Source of the DNA: Diphasiastrum complanatum
Taxonomy: Eukaryota > Streptophyta > Lycopodiopsida > Lycopodiales > Lycopodiaceae
DNA: 64,000 bases
Reading direction: 5' to 3'
NCBI GenBank assembly: GCA_029204225.1
Contig: CM055103.1
Location: 27,394,293 to 27,458,292 of the forward strand
Under the pieces are notes generated by a model that saw only the letters and a list, made by a program, of their open reading frames with translations, was not told the origin of the DNA and ran no database searches. The position numbers and the translations under genes were made by a program. Positions 1-11,674 of this stretch are shown here, piece by piece; within the stretch, counting starts at the first letter, position 1, and every line of letters begins with the position of its first letter.

Positions 1-129
1 AAGTGACCACGTCTATTACCGTGAAGCTATTGAAAACGACATTCTCTGTCGATACAATTTGAATTGTATCACTAGGTTACTAAGTGGATGTCTTCATTTT
101 TGAGGACAAAAATGTTTAAGTAAGGGGAG
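1..129 (+). mobile_element. 3' internal end of a Gypsy-like LTR retrotransposon
   Basis: The stretch ends in a purine-rich tract (aagtaaggggag, about 118-129) directly before the TG of an LTR, which is the usual polypurine primer position of a Ty3/Gypsy element. The first ~100 bases are open in one frame to a TGA near 105 and may be the end of pol, but nothing recognisable remains. The rest of the element lies left of the window or beyond the inversion breakpoint discussed in the findings. Confidence 0.6.
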
Positions 130-665
130 TGTCATGTACTTTTAGTACATCCATGCTTATACATGCAAGATAATATCCAATGTAAGCTTTGTAGGCCCAA
201 AAGGAGCTATTAGCCTTAAGAACAAGGCGGTTCTCTCTTTAGGCCTTTCAAAGCTATTGTTAAGGATAATAGGCCACTAAGGGCCCAATGTAGGCTAAAT
301 ACTACTTAACAAGGGCTAACTATCCTTCAAGATAGTTCTGTTTAGTTAAGTAAGAGCATTGTCTATAACTAGGCAAGAGACATCAAGTTTTGAATCTTTT
401 GGCTCATTTGCAAGTGAGAGCTTATAGCTTTCTTGTGAATGCAAGCCATAGGGATCTCCATTGCTAGGTGTCATGTGCCCTATCCACATGAATCAATTCT
501 CCATTTCCGTTGATTGTACTCTTACTTTCATTGCTAATGCAATTCCATTGTAATCTCATTGTTTCTAGCTTTCTATTGGTATGCTATCTTGAATGCTACA
601 TACTTTTCTTGCTCTTAGCTTTACTTCCATTTTGATTGCTATTTGCTTAGATTTGGCACATGACA
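130..665 (+). repeat. LTR (3' LTR of Gypsy-like element)
   Basis: It starts TGTCATG and ends CATGACA, so it has 7-bp terminal inverted repeats and TG..CA ends. A polypurine tract lies immediately 5', making it a 3' LTR in + orientation. An inverted copy at 46712-47236 is roughly 95% identical by eye, with one 11-bp indel. The 5 bases after the LTR (666-670) are CTTGG; the same 5 bases precede the inverted copy when read in its own orientation. Confidence 0.85.
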
Positions 666-670
666 CTTGG

Positions 671-1136
671 AGCTATGAAGGGGGGCTCCATGGCTACCTT
701 AGAGAGGCCCGTGATTTAGTCTGGAGGCTATCTTCGTGCTTCTTCAATTTAAGGACCTCGTCCTTTTGCGCTTGCTCATGTTGACTTGCTAACTACAGGT
801 CTGCTAGAGTTTGGTGAGTTCTGCTCGTAGCTTCGTATTGTCTGTCGCCAGTTTTACTATCCGGACATCCATTATTGCATTGGTTGCAACCGCCTCCTGG
901 ACAAAAGTGTTCAAAATTTGGTGTGCCGAGTATAGATCTGTAGGGACCGCCGATATGGGTTGTTGTGCGGGCGATGGCTGTTGCGGTGGTGGAATTCTGC
1001 AGCTGTGCATCATCTTCAACAAGATTTTTGGGCTCAACCTTATCCTTTGGATGTGTAGAATCAGCGTGCAGAGGTGAACATGTGTACATTGTCTGAGTAA
1101 ATGCGTCATCAGACAATAATTTATCGCCCTCAACAC
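671..1136 (-). pseudogene. Coiled-coil ORF fragment of an older mobile element (upstream half)
   Basis: Read leftwards, overlapping frames give a hydrophilic, Q/E/K-rich protein with heptad-like stretches (for example TDNTKLRAELTKL, then AQKDEVLKLKKHED). At least one frameshift lies near 805, and there are in-frame stops near 789, 696 and 672. It ends at the CTTGG site beside the LTR. Joined through that 5-bp site to the sequence beginning at 47242, the same frame continues. I read this as the 5' half of a gag-like coiled-coil protein from an old element split by LTR insertion and then inversion. No family is recognised. Confidence 0.5.
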
Positions 1137-4100
1137 CTTGTTGGAATGAAGTCGGGAATTGCAGGGTGGTGTCGAGAATAGAGGCGTGTGTTAGGGAAGA
1201 ATTATCAAAGAGGCTCGTCTAGTGGAGGGTGTTAGGTGAGATTTGCAAGTCCTCTGGGTTTACTTGTGTGAATGGGATAGAAATGAGAGGATGGAAAAAA
1301 GGTGAAAATGAGCTCAAGAAGGAGGAAAAGGCATCAAAAACCGGTTAAAGGCTTAAAAAATTGCAAAAAGGTGAAAATCATGAGAATGAAGGTGGAAATG
1401 GTGGCACTGAGTGTGTAACAGGTGGCTATGAGAGCTGATGAAGGTTGGTGAGAATTTCATTGCAATTCGATCACATTGAAATTTTGTTGGATTTTTCGAC
1501 AAAGCTTCGCTGAATGAAACGCCAAATGACTCAAATTTCCCTCTTATATAGCGAAAATTAGAGTGTGTTATAGGAGAAGTGCACTTTCCCCAACTCAGTT
1601 CCAACCAAAATTTTGCAGGGACCTTCATCACAATATTCTAAGACCTCAGTGAAGTCTACGAAGGTTCATAAGGTGATTTGGCTGCCCTGCGAAGGTTCTA
1701 CGAAGGTTGAACTCTCACATGAAAGGAACTCTAGCACAACTTGCTCCAAATGTTGGATATTCAAGATCAGAAGATGTAGGCAAGCTAATTTCACTACTCT
1801 AATTTCATTTATGTCGTCTATGAAGGTTGGTTTGTAGATCTTAATGCCTTGCGAAGGTTCCTTAGTTTCTGTTGCTCTGAACCCTCGTAGACACACAAAT
1901 TTGATGATTATTCTATTAGTAACTCTTGCAAATATTTTTATAGATGTATCTGAGTCAGATGAAGTGACTGACAAAGTCTCAAGAGTCAGTTCCCAAGGGA
2001 TATCAAAAAATCATGGAAAAGGTGCTCTTTTTTGGTGTTTTTTGGTGAGATCTTGAGATTCTCTGATCCATAGCTCTTGCAGACTGGTACACCATCAGAT
2101 CTGACTATGGAGAGTTCTCCGAGAGTTATGATGGACAATTGGTAGCTGATCCATCAATTTAAGTGATTTTTACCTCTAATTTGCTGCTTTAACTCAAGAT
2201 TGTCGTCACTTATTTGGAAGGTACGCTGATTGTTGTTTATCTGATGATCTGCTATCCTTTGGATCCTATCTGGATCTGGATCCCACTTGGATCTGGATCC
2301 CACTTGGATCTTGTCAGATCTCCGTTGATCTCCCTATGAGAAATACTCCGTACCAAGAATATTGTATATCCTATGCACATAATTTTTTTCTGATAAATCC
2401 AAATGACTCACAAATCATGCGTCTTACAAGCAATATAACTTACAGATAGTTTCCAGTGAATTCTCTTCACACAGTCCGTTTCACCAATTAACTTTCCACA
2501 AGAGTGAACCAACTACTCAAATTAATTGCTAATGATTCAAAAATCTCAAATGTCCAGGTGCAAATCTTAATTGTACTAGTATAACACCACATTTAGGTCC
2601 TTATTCAACTCACTTTTAAGTTAACAAATAATTTTCATAACAACATTTGTTAACTCTGCAAGTAATTGTTCATCACAATACTTGATAATATGTCTATGTT
2701 CACTGACTAGGTTAAGTGCACCAAATATCCCTAGTAACCAAGAATACATAGTAGATCCATACAAGATTAGTACATATGAGAACAATCTCACTATGATCCA
2801 GTACATACACATATGTCCATATTTGGTAGATTCCTCCAAAATATGCATATGTTACTCTCATATCTCAATGAGAATCTTGTAACTCAACTACTAAAAATAA
2901 TATTCCTCATGAGTAAATAACATATCTGGGAAATATCTGAGACTGAGAACGCATTCTCTCTCATGAGTTTTCCAACCCAATTTACCTCTTACCACCAAAT
3001 TTCTCCCTCTCCCGCTTAATCAACCACTCCCTAGTCCTAGTACTCCAACTAAGATTAAGTTGATTCAATACAAACATTCCATGATCAAACTTACTCCTAT
3101 CTCTACCAACTGGGATTATTAACTTGAGATCTTACTCAATACTACTTATAATAAATTCAAATCTCAAACCACCTCTAGTTCCAGATTGTTTCAGAATTTC
3201 TAGAGAGTTTCTCTTATCTGAAAATTGTGCAACTAATAGATCCTATAACAGAATTTATGTTATGTCCATGTCATGTAGATGGAATTCAGAATAATTCCTG
3301 ACATGGATAGCCGGTACTCCAGTGTATAAGCTCATTAGTTACACCACATCATTCCGGGCCTGGTCAATAATGTAATTAATAATCTTATGAGAGCCCAAGT
3401 ACTCTAATTGGACCTATGGAGCTTTTGCATGGTGATTGACAACTTTTGTGCAAGAATAGGAAGTTAAATACTTTTGATAGGATTGGAGGGATTCTAGAGC
3501 GAATATATTATAGCTTTTGGAGAGTATATAACCTATTGGAAGTCACCCATCTCCTCATTGTATTTCTAATTTCAGAAGCCACGATTCCCAACTCTCTTGC
3601 ATTCAATCACCTTGGCTTAAGGGTGAAGTGGTTAGGGTTTTGACTAGCCATTTCCTGTTAGTTGGGTGATTTTGCTCCACACGAGTCCTCTTGATTGCAT
3701 GTAACAGGATCCAAGGAGATTTTCACTTGGCGATTATAATAATTTACCCATCACTTCACCTCTTCTTTTAAAAAAGTTGATTTTTTATTAATACTAAATA
3801 GAGGCCTTGACTCTGTCTGCCAGGACAACTCCTAGGACCCATATCCGAGAGCTAGACAGAGGGGGTGCATCAAATCACAACAAAATTATAGGGGGATCCA
3901 GTAGACAGAAATTTGGGTAGCTCAACCAGCGTCATGAATCGAGTTGCTAGTTCTCATCTTCCTCTACTAATGTGAGCCAAGCACAATGCCTAGCACATGT
4001 TGGTGGCCCTGAGACCAGTCAATCTATGTATGAATGTAACATCTTCCAAAATTAATAAATTTGATCCTTGGGGATGATTACCATTTCAGTTTCACCTCCG

Positions 4101-4214
4101 AGACTTGTCCAAGAGGAAGGAATCTTACTACACCCTTTTCGTGTCGTTGGCACCTGAGGGTCCACATCATTGACGTGATGCCTGCCGTTATGCCATTTGG
4201 TTAGTTTGGCGACC
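1137..4214. other. Intergenic, no gene recognised
   Basis: AT-rich sequence with many stops. The part 1600-2100 contains repeated GCGAAGGTTC-like words and a segment (about 1930-2080) resembling the tandem units at 37.8-38.17 kb, so it may be the leader of the old coiled-coil element. The part 2350-4200 shows no convincing coding, primer-site or LTR ends. Confidence 0.5.
2272..2311 (+). repeat. 17-bp tandem repeat (2.3 copies)
   Basis: The unit GGATCTGGATCCCACTT occurs at 2272-2288 and 2289-2305 and starts a third time. It is a short local duplication in non-coding DNA. Confidence 0.85.
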
Positions 4215-4795
4215 ACTATGCCTTGGGATTTCATGAGAAGAAAAAAATATGAAAATGATTCCCATGTTGGTTGTATTTGGAACATTGTTCAGATCGGAAG
4301 AAATGAGGACATTGTTGAGATGAATTCACAGAGGTCTCAACTAGCAAAGAATATAAGAAGATTGTTGAACAAATATACCATTCGAGAGGGATTGTTATTT
4401 TGGAATGAAAAATTTTGTGTACCTAGGGACGATGAGCTCAAATGCAAGATTTCATTTGAATGTCATGACATACCCTGTGCAAGACATCTCAGTATACACA
4501 TGACTCTTGACTTGGTTAGAAGAGTCTTATTGGCCAAAATTCAAGCCGTACGTCGAGTCATACGTGATTAAATGCAAGGCCTGTCTACTAGCTAAGGCTA
4601 AATGTCTCAAGGCTAGTGGTTTGTTGCATCCATTGGATATCCTTGATAAGAGATGGGAAAGCATATTGATGGATTTTGTTGTTGGCTCTAGTTGGACTTC
4701 CAAAGAACCAACAATAAAATGATTATATTTGGGTTGTTGTGGATAGATTAACTAAGTTAGCTGCATTCATACCAGTTAAATCAACTATCAATCAA
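4215..4795 (+). pseudogene. Gypsy integrase relic (zinc-binding and core start)
   Basis: The first frame (to 4571) contains IREGLLFWNEKFCVPRDDEL, the line preceding the H2C2 zinc-binding region of Ty3/Gypsy integrases, with a degraded HxxH. The frame then changes near 4510 into YVIKCKACLLAKA and a following WESILMDFVV, which are the CxxC half and the entry to the core. From 4723 a third frame reads VVDRLTKLAAFIPVKSTI, the next core segment. The sequence stops matching after about 4795. Frameshifts, plus the missing second and third catalytic acids, make this a dead fragment. Confidence 0.75.
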
Positions 4796-5091
4796 TAATT
4801 TCATCATTAATGATCTCTGAAATGAAAGTACACTTGCCGAAAAATTCAGATCTACATAAAATTTGAGCTACATAAGAAAAAGCTCCAAAAAAGCATCAAA
4901 AATTAGCTTTCAAGGAAAATTCTCCATAAAACCTAAAAAGAAATTCAGAGAAATGGATCTTAGCAACATGCAAACTGAAACCGGGAGAATACACCCACTT
5001 GCAACCTTGTTCTCCACCTGGATGAGAATACCAATTGATCCACACCAAAATTTCGATGAAAAGCAACAGTTCTCTGATCTTCGTAAGCCTT

Positions 5092-5460
5092 GCTTTGATA
5101 CCAATGTAAGGGAAAGCTCCTCAAGATCTTGCCTACAATATAGAACAATGGAGAACACACTATGGAGAAACCACCCAACCAAGTAGAAGCAACCAATCTG
5201 TAAGAGACGACTCCTCAAGATCCTGCTTACAAGACAAAACAATAGAGAACACACTATTGGAGAAATCTCCCAACCAAGTAGAAGCAACCAATCAATAATC
5301 TCTAGAAGCTTCACCCCCAAGCCAATAGGAAGCATGAGAGTAGAGAGACATCTTGGCAAATGATGGTGTAGTAGGGCGAGTTTGGCCTCCTTATATAAGC
5401 TCTAGAACACCTTGTGCATGTGGTAATGCAAGGTCCTAGCTTCCCTATACATAGATTCAT
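5092..5460 (-). mobile_element. Minus-strand LTR end with tRNA-iMet primer site
   Basis: On the minus strand, TTGGTATCAAAGC (complement of 5092-5104) is a primer binding site for initiator tRNA-Met. It follows a sequence ending CTTACA, so the LTR lies to the right from 5105. The right limit is not visible; I place it near 5460 only because similarity to the related relic at about 51.97-52.07 kb falls inside this span. A plausible TATA (ttatataag, about 5390) lies within. The internal region to the left (4800-5091) is unrecognisable leader. Confidence 0.45.
5116..5303. repeat. 94-bp imperfect tandem duplication inside the LTR
   Basis: Two units start at 5116 and 5210. Both run CTCCTCAAGATC, then GAGAACACACTAT, then CCCAACCAAGTAGAAGC in the same order with a few substitutions. 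Confidence 0.8.
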
Positions 5461-6371
5461 CTTTCACATGCATATACGGTCCCAAACCTTGTACTAACTC
5501 CAATTAGTGTGTCTAGGCCTCACAAGGTTATTAATTACGTGCGGGTCACATCCAGTATGATGTGGCATAACTAATAAGCTCGATTCAGTGAAGTACCAGG
5601 TATCCAAGTCTAGGACTATAATGAATCCTATGTTAAGGACGTGAACAAAACATTCTTCTCCTCTTAATCTAGTTTTGTTCTCAAAACATGAAAGAATTAC
5701 AAGACTTTCAATATTCACCGAGAAAATCATTATCCTTAGTCTGACTTACTTGTTAAACAAGTACTCAGAGATAAACCTATTTTTTAATCATTAATCTATG
5801 TACAAACTCAGGTTTGGAAAGTACACTAAGCGATAAGTTTTACCAATTGACTTCATCCAGAAGTAAACAACTATTGAAGTTGTGTTTTTAATGAAGAGGC
5901 CTCCTATTATCATGTAAGAGGTGGAATCCAAATTGTAATAGAAATGGATCACTAACTCGTGGGTATACATAGAGGCCCCCTCCACGAGTTTCCAAGCATA
6001 AGATATTGTAACGAGATGTTGTTGAACTAATGATTGAAAATCCTTCTATTTGCATTTCATTCTATGCTCCATTTTCATGCATTTAGTTTGAGTACTTGTG
6101 TATGAATCTGTTGTTGTTGTTTTTTCCTTCTTCCAAGGTTGGTTTTGTGATTAATATCAGATAGGTATGCAGGGCTTAGTGGCAGATCTTACCCATTCTC
6201 ATTTGATGCTGCTTTGTGCTTGACTCCCTGAGGAGATCTCATTACAAATGTTGAGTGATATTTGTAATAAACACTACGTAGGATTTGTAGTTCTTAGTTA
6301 GATTTTGTTTTGTTGATTTTGGTGATTTCAGTAGGATTAGATTCAATCTCATTCTCTATTTCTTGCTTAGA
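5461..6371. other. Intergenic, nothing recognised
   Basis: AT-rich DNA with only short random ORFs on both strands. I see no LTR termini, RNA gene or coding signal. Confidence 0.5.
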
Positions 6372-6722
6372 TTAGATTAGTAATAATATGCATTTTATAA
6401 GAAACCAAAAAAAATCTGAAATAGACCGTAGAACGTAGGTATATGAGTCTTGACAGAACTCGGATTTAAGTTGAGCTTCCATTATCAGTAAAGGATCAAA
6501 ATCAGACTGTAGATGTGCCAATTGCCAGGCGAGGGGGGGTACATCACCATTATACTGCAAACCGTAGGATCGTGAAGAGTAGCAAAGCCATGTCAGCTGT
6601 AGGATGATAGGAACCTATTATCATTGTAAGTAGAACTAGTAGAAAAGTGTGTAGAGAGATTCACCAAACAAAGCTCTCGGCTACTTTGTACTATGTACAA
6701 TCCCTGTTTCGCTCTGATACCA
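6372..6722 (-). mobile_element. Copia leader with tRNA-iMet primer site
   Basis: The complement of 6711-6722 is TGGTATCAGAGC, the initiator tRNA-Met primer site typical of plant Copia elements. It lies immediately left of an LTR at 6723-7751. Further left, a 62-codon minus ORF (6372-6560) may be a decayed gag start, but it has no recognisable motif. Confidence 0.55.
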
Positions 6723-7751
6723 AGTTAAAATTTGCTTAAAATAGGATCATAGATCACAATAAACAGTAATATACACGAGAAAACACTCTCCCACACCAAG
6801 CTCACATAGCAACAGTATTTCTCAAAACCAAAATACATTGTAAATATAGTTTCTTCTTTGGAAACCCATGCATGGCCTAGGTGTAAGGGTGAGAGGACGG
6901 AACGGACAAAAAGAGAAGAAAATATTTATGGAACAACTCTCTCATTGTTATGGGCTGCTAGCAAGAACAGTCTAAAAGATTGTTAATGCATAAATGGATT
7001 CACAGCTCATGCGTTCTCACTCACAGGATATTAAAAATTGATTCATACCCAAATAAAAATGAGTACAATCCACTGAAGAGATTAGAAGAGGTGTGTATTA
7101 CTGTAAATCAGATTCAGAACAAAGTTCAGTTCAGAATGTAAAATGATAATGCAAGTTCCTCAGGCGTCAAAGATGGCCATCATCTGATCAGATACTAAGG
7201 AAAGATTGACGTCCATGATCTGATCAGAGTGAGTGAACAAGGAAGAACGTGTTGCTTCTATATTACAATGAAAGCTTGAACAACACTAAATACATTACAG
7301 CCTGAAAAATGGAGACGTACCTTGGATGCTCGATATCATTCACTCTATTGGCGGAGCATGATTTAGAGTGCATGATGAAGATGTATTTATACACTACATC
7401 CATGTAAATAGTTATAGTAAATGTTTTACATCTAACTAAGTACTTCGTTGTGCTTAGGAGGTATTTGACTTAAAATGACAAATGTACAATGTGTACATAA
7501 GTCTTCGGGAGTATGATAGGATGACACTTTTATCGCAACCACATGTTGATTCTTGCGGTGCCTTGGTAGTTGGTCTTCATATAGTGACCATACAGTTGAC
7601 CCTGTTGTGCCTTGGCGATTCCTTGTGGTGCCTTTGGGCAGTGCCTTGGTGGTAAGGTTAAATAGCTCAAAATCGTTGGAATACATGAGTTTCTTGCATT
7701 CCAATGATATAGATTATCACCAAGGGTAAACTTTGGACTTAATTTCCAATA
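6723..7751 (-). repeat. Copia LTR (about 1.03 kb)
   Basis: On the minus strand the LTR begins TATTGGAAATTAAGTCC (the TG mutated to TA), directly after a polypurine tract, the complement of 7752-7764. It ends at the primer site at 6722. A TATA-like tataaataca lies near 7385. The first ~43 bases recur at 10883-10926 as TGTTGGAAATTAAGTCC. The LTR sits both 3' of pol and 5' of a primer site, so it is shared by two element units or marks a rearrangement. Confidence 0.65.
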
Positions 7752-7765
7752 GTCCCCCCTTAAGG

Positions 7766-10700
7766 TCACGGTTGGTGCCTTGGTGTCTTCGTCATGTTCA
7801 TGTACTGGAAATTGATCTTGGGAAGCACTTTGGTGAAGATGTCTGCAACCATTTCTGTTGTGGAGCAGTATTGAAGAATCATTTGCCTTGGGAAAACTTT
7901 CTCCCGAATGAAGTGATATTGGATTTCTACGTGCTTAGACTTGCCATGAAATCTGAGATTCAGTGATTGTGAAATATAGCTCAAATTGTCACACATAATG
8001 GTGGTAGCATTGAACTGAGTGAAATGCAAATCGTGAAGTAATAACCTGATCCATATGGCTTCTTTTGAAGCTTGACATGCTACGATGTACTTTGCTTCGG
8101 TCGAAGAAATACCTTTGATTTCTGCTTTCTTGAATTCCACAAAATCGGTCCCCCTGCCAGAAAGAAACAAAATCTGGAAGTGGATTTTCTGGTTGAGACG
8201 TTTTCTCTCCAATCTGAGTCAGAGTAGCCTCGCAGGACGAGTGAGTTGATATTTCCATCATAATATAAATGTGATCTAAACTTCCTTGAATATATTTCAT
8301 CACTCTCTTTAATGCTTTCCAATGAGAGATCCTAGGATTAGACATGAATTGACTTAACGTGCTAACAGTGTATGCTAGATCTAGTCTAGTGCATAGCATG
8401 ACATACATCTAGATCCGATCAATGAATGAAAAGGGTACTTTGCTAAGTTGAGTACTTCACTTTCGGTGTCTGCACAAGAAGGTTTAGTCAATACAATACT
8501 TGGATCCATTGGTGTATCAATCAGTTTGCAATCAGACATATGAAATTTTTTTAAAACATTTTTTTAGATATTTTTGCTGGCTAAGATAGATCTTTTTTTG
8601 AAGTCTATTTCTAGTAATGTGAATTCCTGGCAAAGAATGAACAACACTTTGATCAATCATGTCAAATTCCTTTGACAGATCACTCTCAGTAGTGTGCAGT
8701 AGGACTGTGTCGTTAGACAAAATAAATGCATCATCTACGTAAAGAGCTATGTGAACTAAACTGGCACCTATATGCTTGGAATAAACATTATAGTTAGCTG
8801 AATTGTTGACAAAACCCAAATGAATAAAATGAGAGTTGATTCTTTTGAACCATGCCCTTGCAACCTATTTCAGACTGTAGATTGCTTTGTACAGCTTGCA
8901 CACTTCGTGCTCTTCGCCCTTGACTTAGAATCCTTTTGGCTGGAAGGTATACAGCTCCTGTTCGATGTAGTAATTGAGAAACACTGTCTTGACATCCATT
9001 TGATGCATCTTGAGGTCTTCCGTGACTGCTAACACAATCAGAGTCCTGATTTATTGCATTTTGATAACAAGCCTAAAAATCTCTTGATAATCCACTCTTT
9101 GGACTTGAGAAAATCCTTTAGCCACCAACCGTGCTTTCCATTTTGCAATGGAACCATCAGAGTTGATCTTCTTCTTGAAGATCCACTTGTTGTCGATAAC
9201 TCTCTTGTGAGTGAGGAAGTCGACCAATGTCCAGGTCTGGTTTGTCAAAAGTGAGTTGTACTCACTTTCCATAGCTTCTTGCCACTTTAGAGCATCCTTG
9301 GAGTTAATTGCTTCGACTAGGGGCTATGATTCTTATGACAAAGTCCAGAAAGATTGAGGTATATACCTCTCAAAAACTGTTCAAGTCCGTGAGGATCTGT
9401 GAACATTTGGTTGACCAGAATGCGCAATGGTACTACTTCTTGAGTTTGTCCAAATCTGCTCGAGCTATCTTGGTCTGGTATGATGACAGGTACTGTTGGC
9501 TGCTCGGCTTCTGTAGCTGTAGTTAAAGATTTTGTAGAATAAACATCATTATTGGAAGATTCTATGCTGCGTAAAATAGGATGAAATGACAGAGAATCTT
9601 TTATCGATGGTTGTTTGAAGTCATAGAACGTATCTTCCTTGAAGATTACATCACTTGAAACAAATGCTACATTGGTGGATGGATCATAATAAGTTTTATG
9701 TTCATCAAGATACCCAATGAAATGCATTGATTTGGCCTATGATCTAGCTTCTTCCTAAGCTATTTAGGAACATGAACAAAACATATACAACCAAAGATTT
9801 TTAAATGGCTGACACTAGGCTTATGTCCATGCCATACTTCATAAGAAGTCTTGTTGTTGACGACTTTTGTGCCGGATCTGTTTTGCACGTTACAGGTTGT
9901 GGCAGTAGCTTATGTCCAAAACTTTGCAGGCAGGTGCGCCTAATGTAGCATAGATATGGCTGAGTTGAGAAACAATTGATTCTTCCTTTCTGCAATCCCA
10001 TTTTGTCGAGGTGAATAAGAAGTTGTAAATTGCCTTCGAATGTCGTGTTCAACCAGGTAGTCAGACATCTTGTTGGAGATGTATTCGTCGCTACCATCAT
10101 TTCGAAGTGCTTTCACCTTGTAAGATGTTTGGGTCTTAGCCATGGCCTTGAATTTCTTGAAGCATTCAACGACTTCATATTTATGTTTTACAAACATGAC
10201 TGAAGACCATCTAGAATAATCATCTGTGGAGGTGATAAAAAAATAGTGCATCTTCTAAGGATGGAGTTGGTATTGGACCACAAAGATCGCTATGTACAAG
10301 ATCTAATACGTGCTTTGTTTTGACGGAGTGTGTTTTGGAAAATTTGCTTCTAGAGTGTTTGCCATAGATGCAAGATTCATAGAAAAATGATTTCCTATCT
10401 AATGAAAGAGAGAAATACAATCCAGCAATTAGATTACTACAACACATGTAAGAAAGTGAGCTTGAATTCACGTGTCCAAATCCACCATGCCACATTAAAG
10501 CCTGATCATTTACATTTTCATTTGGCTTTCGGAAAAATGCCACAATTGACTTCGAGCTTTTATTTTGTCGAAGTAGACAGGCACTTTGCATTTTTCGTCT
10601 TTCGAGAAAATGCGAACTGTGCGAAAAATAGTGAAATTTTGCAGATTGTTGCAAAAATAGTGTATTTCTCCAAACTTGTTAAAAATGGAGATTTGTTGTT

Positions 10701-10882
10701 ACCCTTTAGTCTTTGATCCATGGATGAAGATCACCTGGAAGCCCGATGTAGTCGTTCTTCGAATAGTTCGGCTATCTGAGTTCTGCGATTTCTGCAGGTA
10801 TCAGATGAGCAGACATAGAACCAAAGTAGGTTGCATCTGATCCTAGATCAATGATCATAAAAGTGCAGGAAGAATCTTGAAA
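7766..10882 (-). pseudogene. Ty1/Copia pol relic (protease-integrase-RT-RNase H)
   Basis: Reading leftwards the order is as follows. A degraded protease active site (IDLGSDATY near 10.83 kb). GAG-pre-integrase (WHGGFGHVNSSSL) and VHSDLCGPIPTPS. Integrase core with ALRNDGSDEY and NGIAERKNQ (10251-9940). The RT start with NKWIFKKK and KARLVAKGFSQ (near 9.2 kb), then ALYVDDAFIL, the YVDD catalytic box (near 8.7 kb). RNase H ending in STEAKYIVAC and VADIFTKVL (near 8.1-7.8 kb). Domain order places it in Copia, not Gypsy. The frame changes at least five times and stops interrupt it, so it is inactive. Gag is deleted: the protease abuts an LTR start at 10883. Confidence 0.9.
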
Positions 10883-10926
10883 TAGAAATTATCACCAAGG
10901 AGTAAATTGTGGACTTAATTTCCAAC
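10883..10926 (-). repeat. Truncated Copia LTR start
   Basis: The complement begins TGTTGGAAATTAAGTCCAC and matches the first ~43 bases of the LTR at 6723-7751. It directly abuts the protease remnant, so the rest of the 5' LTR, the leader and gag are missing from this element. Confidence 0.75.
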
Positions 10927-10927
10927 A

Positions 10928-11674
10928 CTAGGTTGCCATTGACGGGACGCGTGTCCCATCGATCGACTTGCCTCGTGGCAAAGGCCAACTGGTCCTAATC
11001 CACTAATCGGACCCACAATATAGTATGACAATTCGACTTTTATTCTAACTCTTTTGGTGTATGAGACTTTCGCATAGTATCAGAGCTTTGGTTATTGATC
11101 TTCAAACATCATTTCAGATAATATGTTTGGTGTTTCTGCAAGGTTGAAGACAAGCTCAAAATCGGGAGGCAAGGAAGGCAATTTTGGTTCATTTCTCTCA
11201 ATCAAGGGCATCAACACTTGCCCATAGTGGGATCCACCTTATATGTACCATAATTTTTCTATTTTTAATGAATTATTTGAACGACATATAATCAGTATAA
11301 GCCATATTTGGAGTTTTATTCCATTTGGTAGTGGTTTGTATTATAATTATTACATTGTTTTGTTATCATCTTCATAGCAGTGCCAAATGATTAGAAGGAT
11401 TGCGTATTCATCTTTTTTTAATCTGATTTGATCTCCTATAAGTGTTTAAGATAGTTTTTCTAATACTTATAGAGTGCTTTTGGAAGCACGAGATTAGGGT
11501 TTGTGCATATTATAATGGATTGATCCAAAATTGATCTAGATCTACTCATTCTAATCAGCATGAATCTTCATGGTAAAATTGTCTTAGAGTCACGTGGTAG
11601 ATTAACATCTTCTAATTATTATTTCTATTTGGGATCTAAAAAAGGCCTTCTCAAGCATAAGACCTTGATCTAAA
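10928..11674 (+). pseudogene. Decayed + strand Copia start (LTR end, primer site, gag N-terminus)
   Basis: TAGTATCAGAGC at 11075-11086 differs by one base from the initiator tRNA-Met primer site and follows what would be an LTR end. About 470 bases on, a 38-codon ORF from ATG 11560 contains GRLTSSNYYFYLGS. This resembles the LTSSNYSLW box at the N-terminus of Copia gag proteins, including the gag at 42484 in this window. It ends after 38 codons, so only the first part of a leader plus gag remains. Confidence 0.45.

Noticed and set aside
4910-5359. 149-codon minus ORF
   Set aside because: It runs through the primer site and the tandem duplication of an LTR; not a gene.
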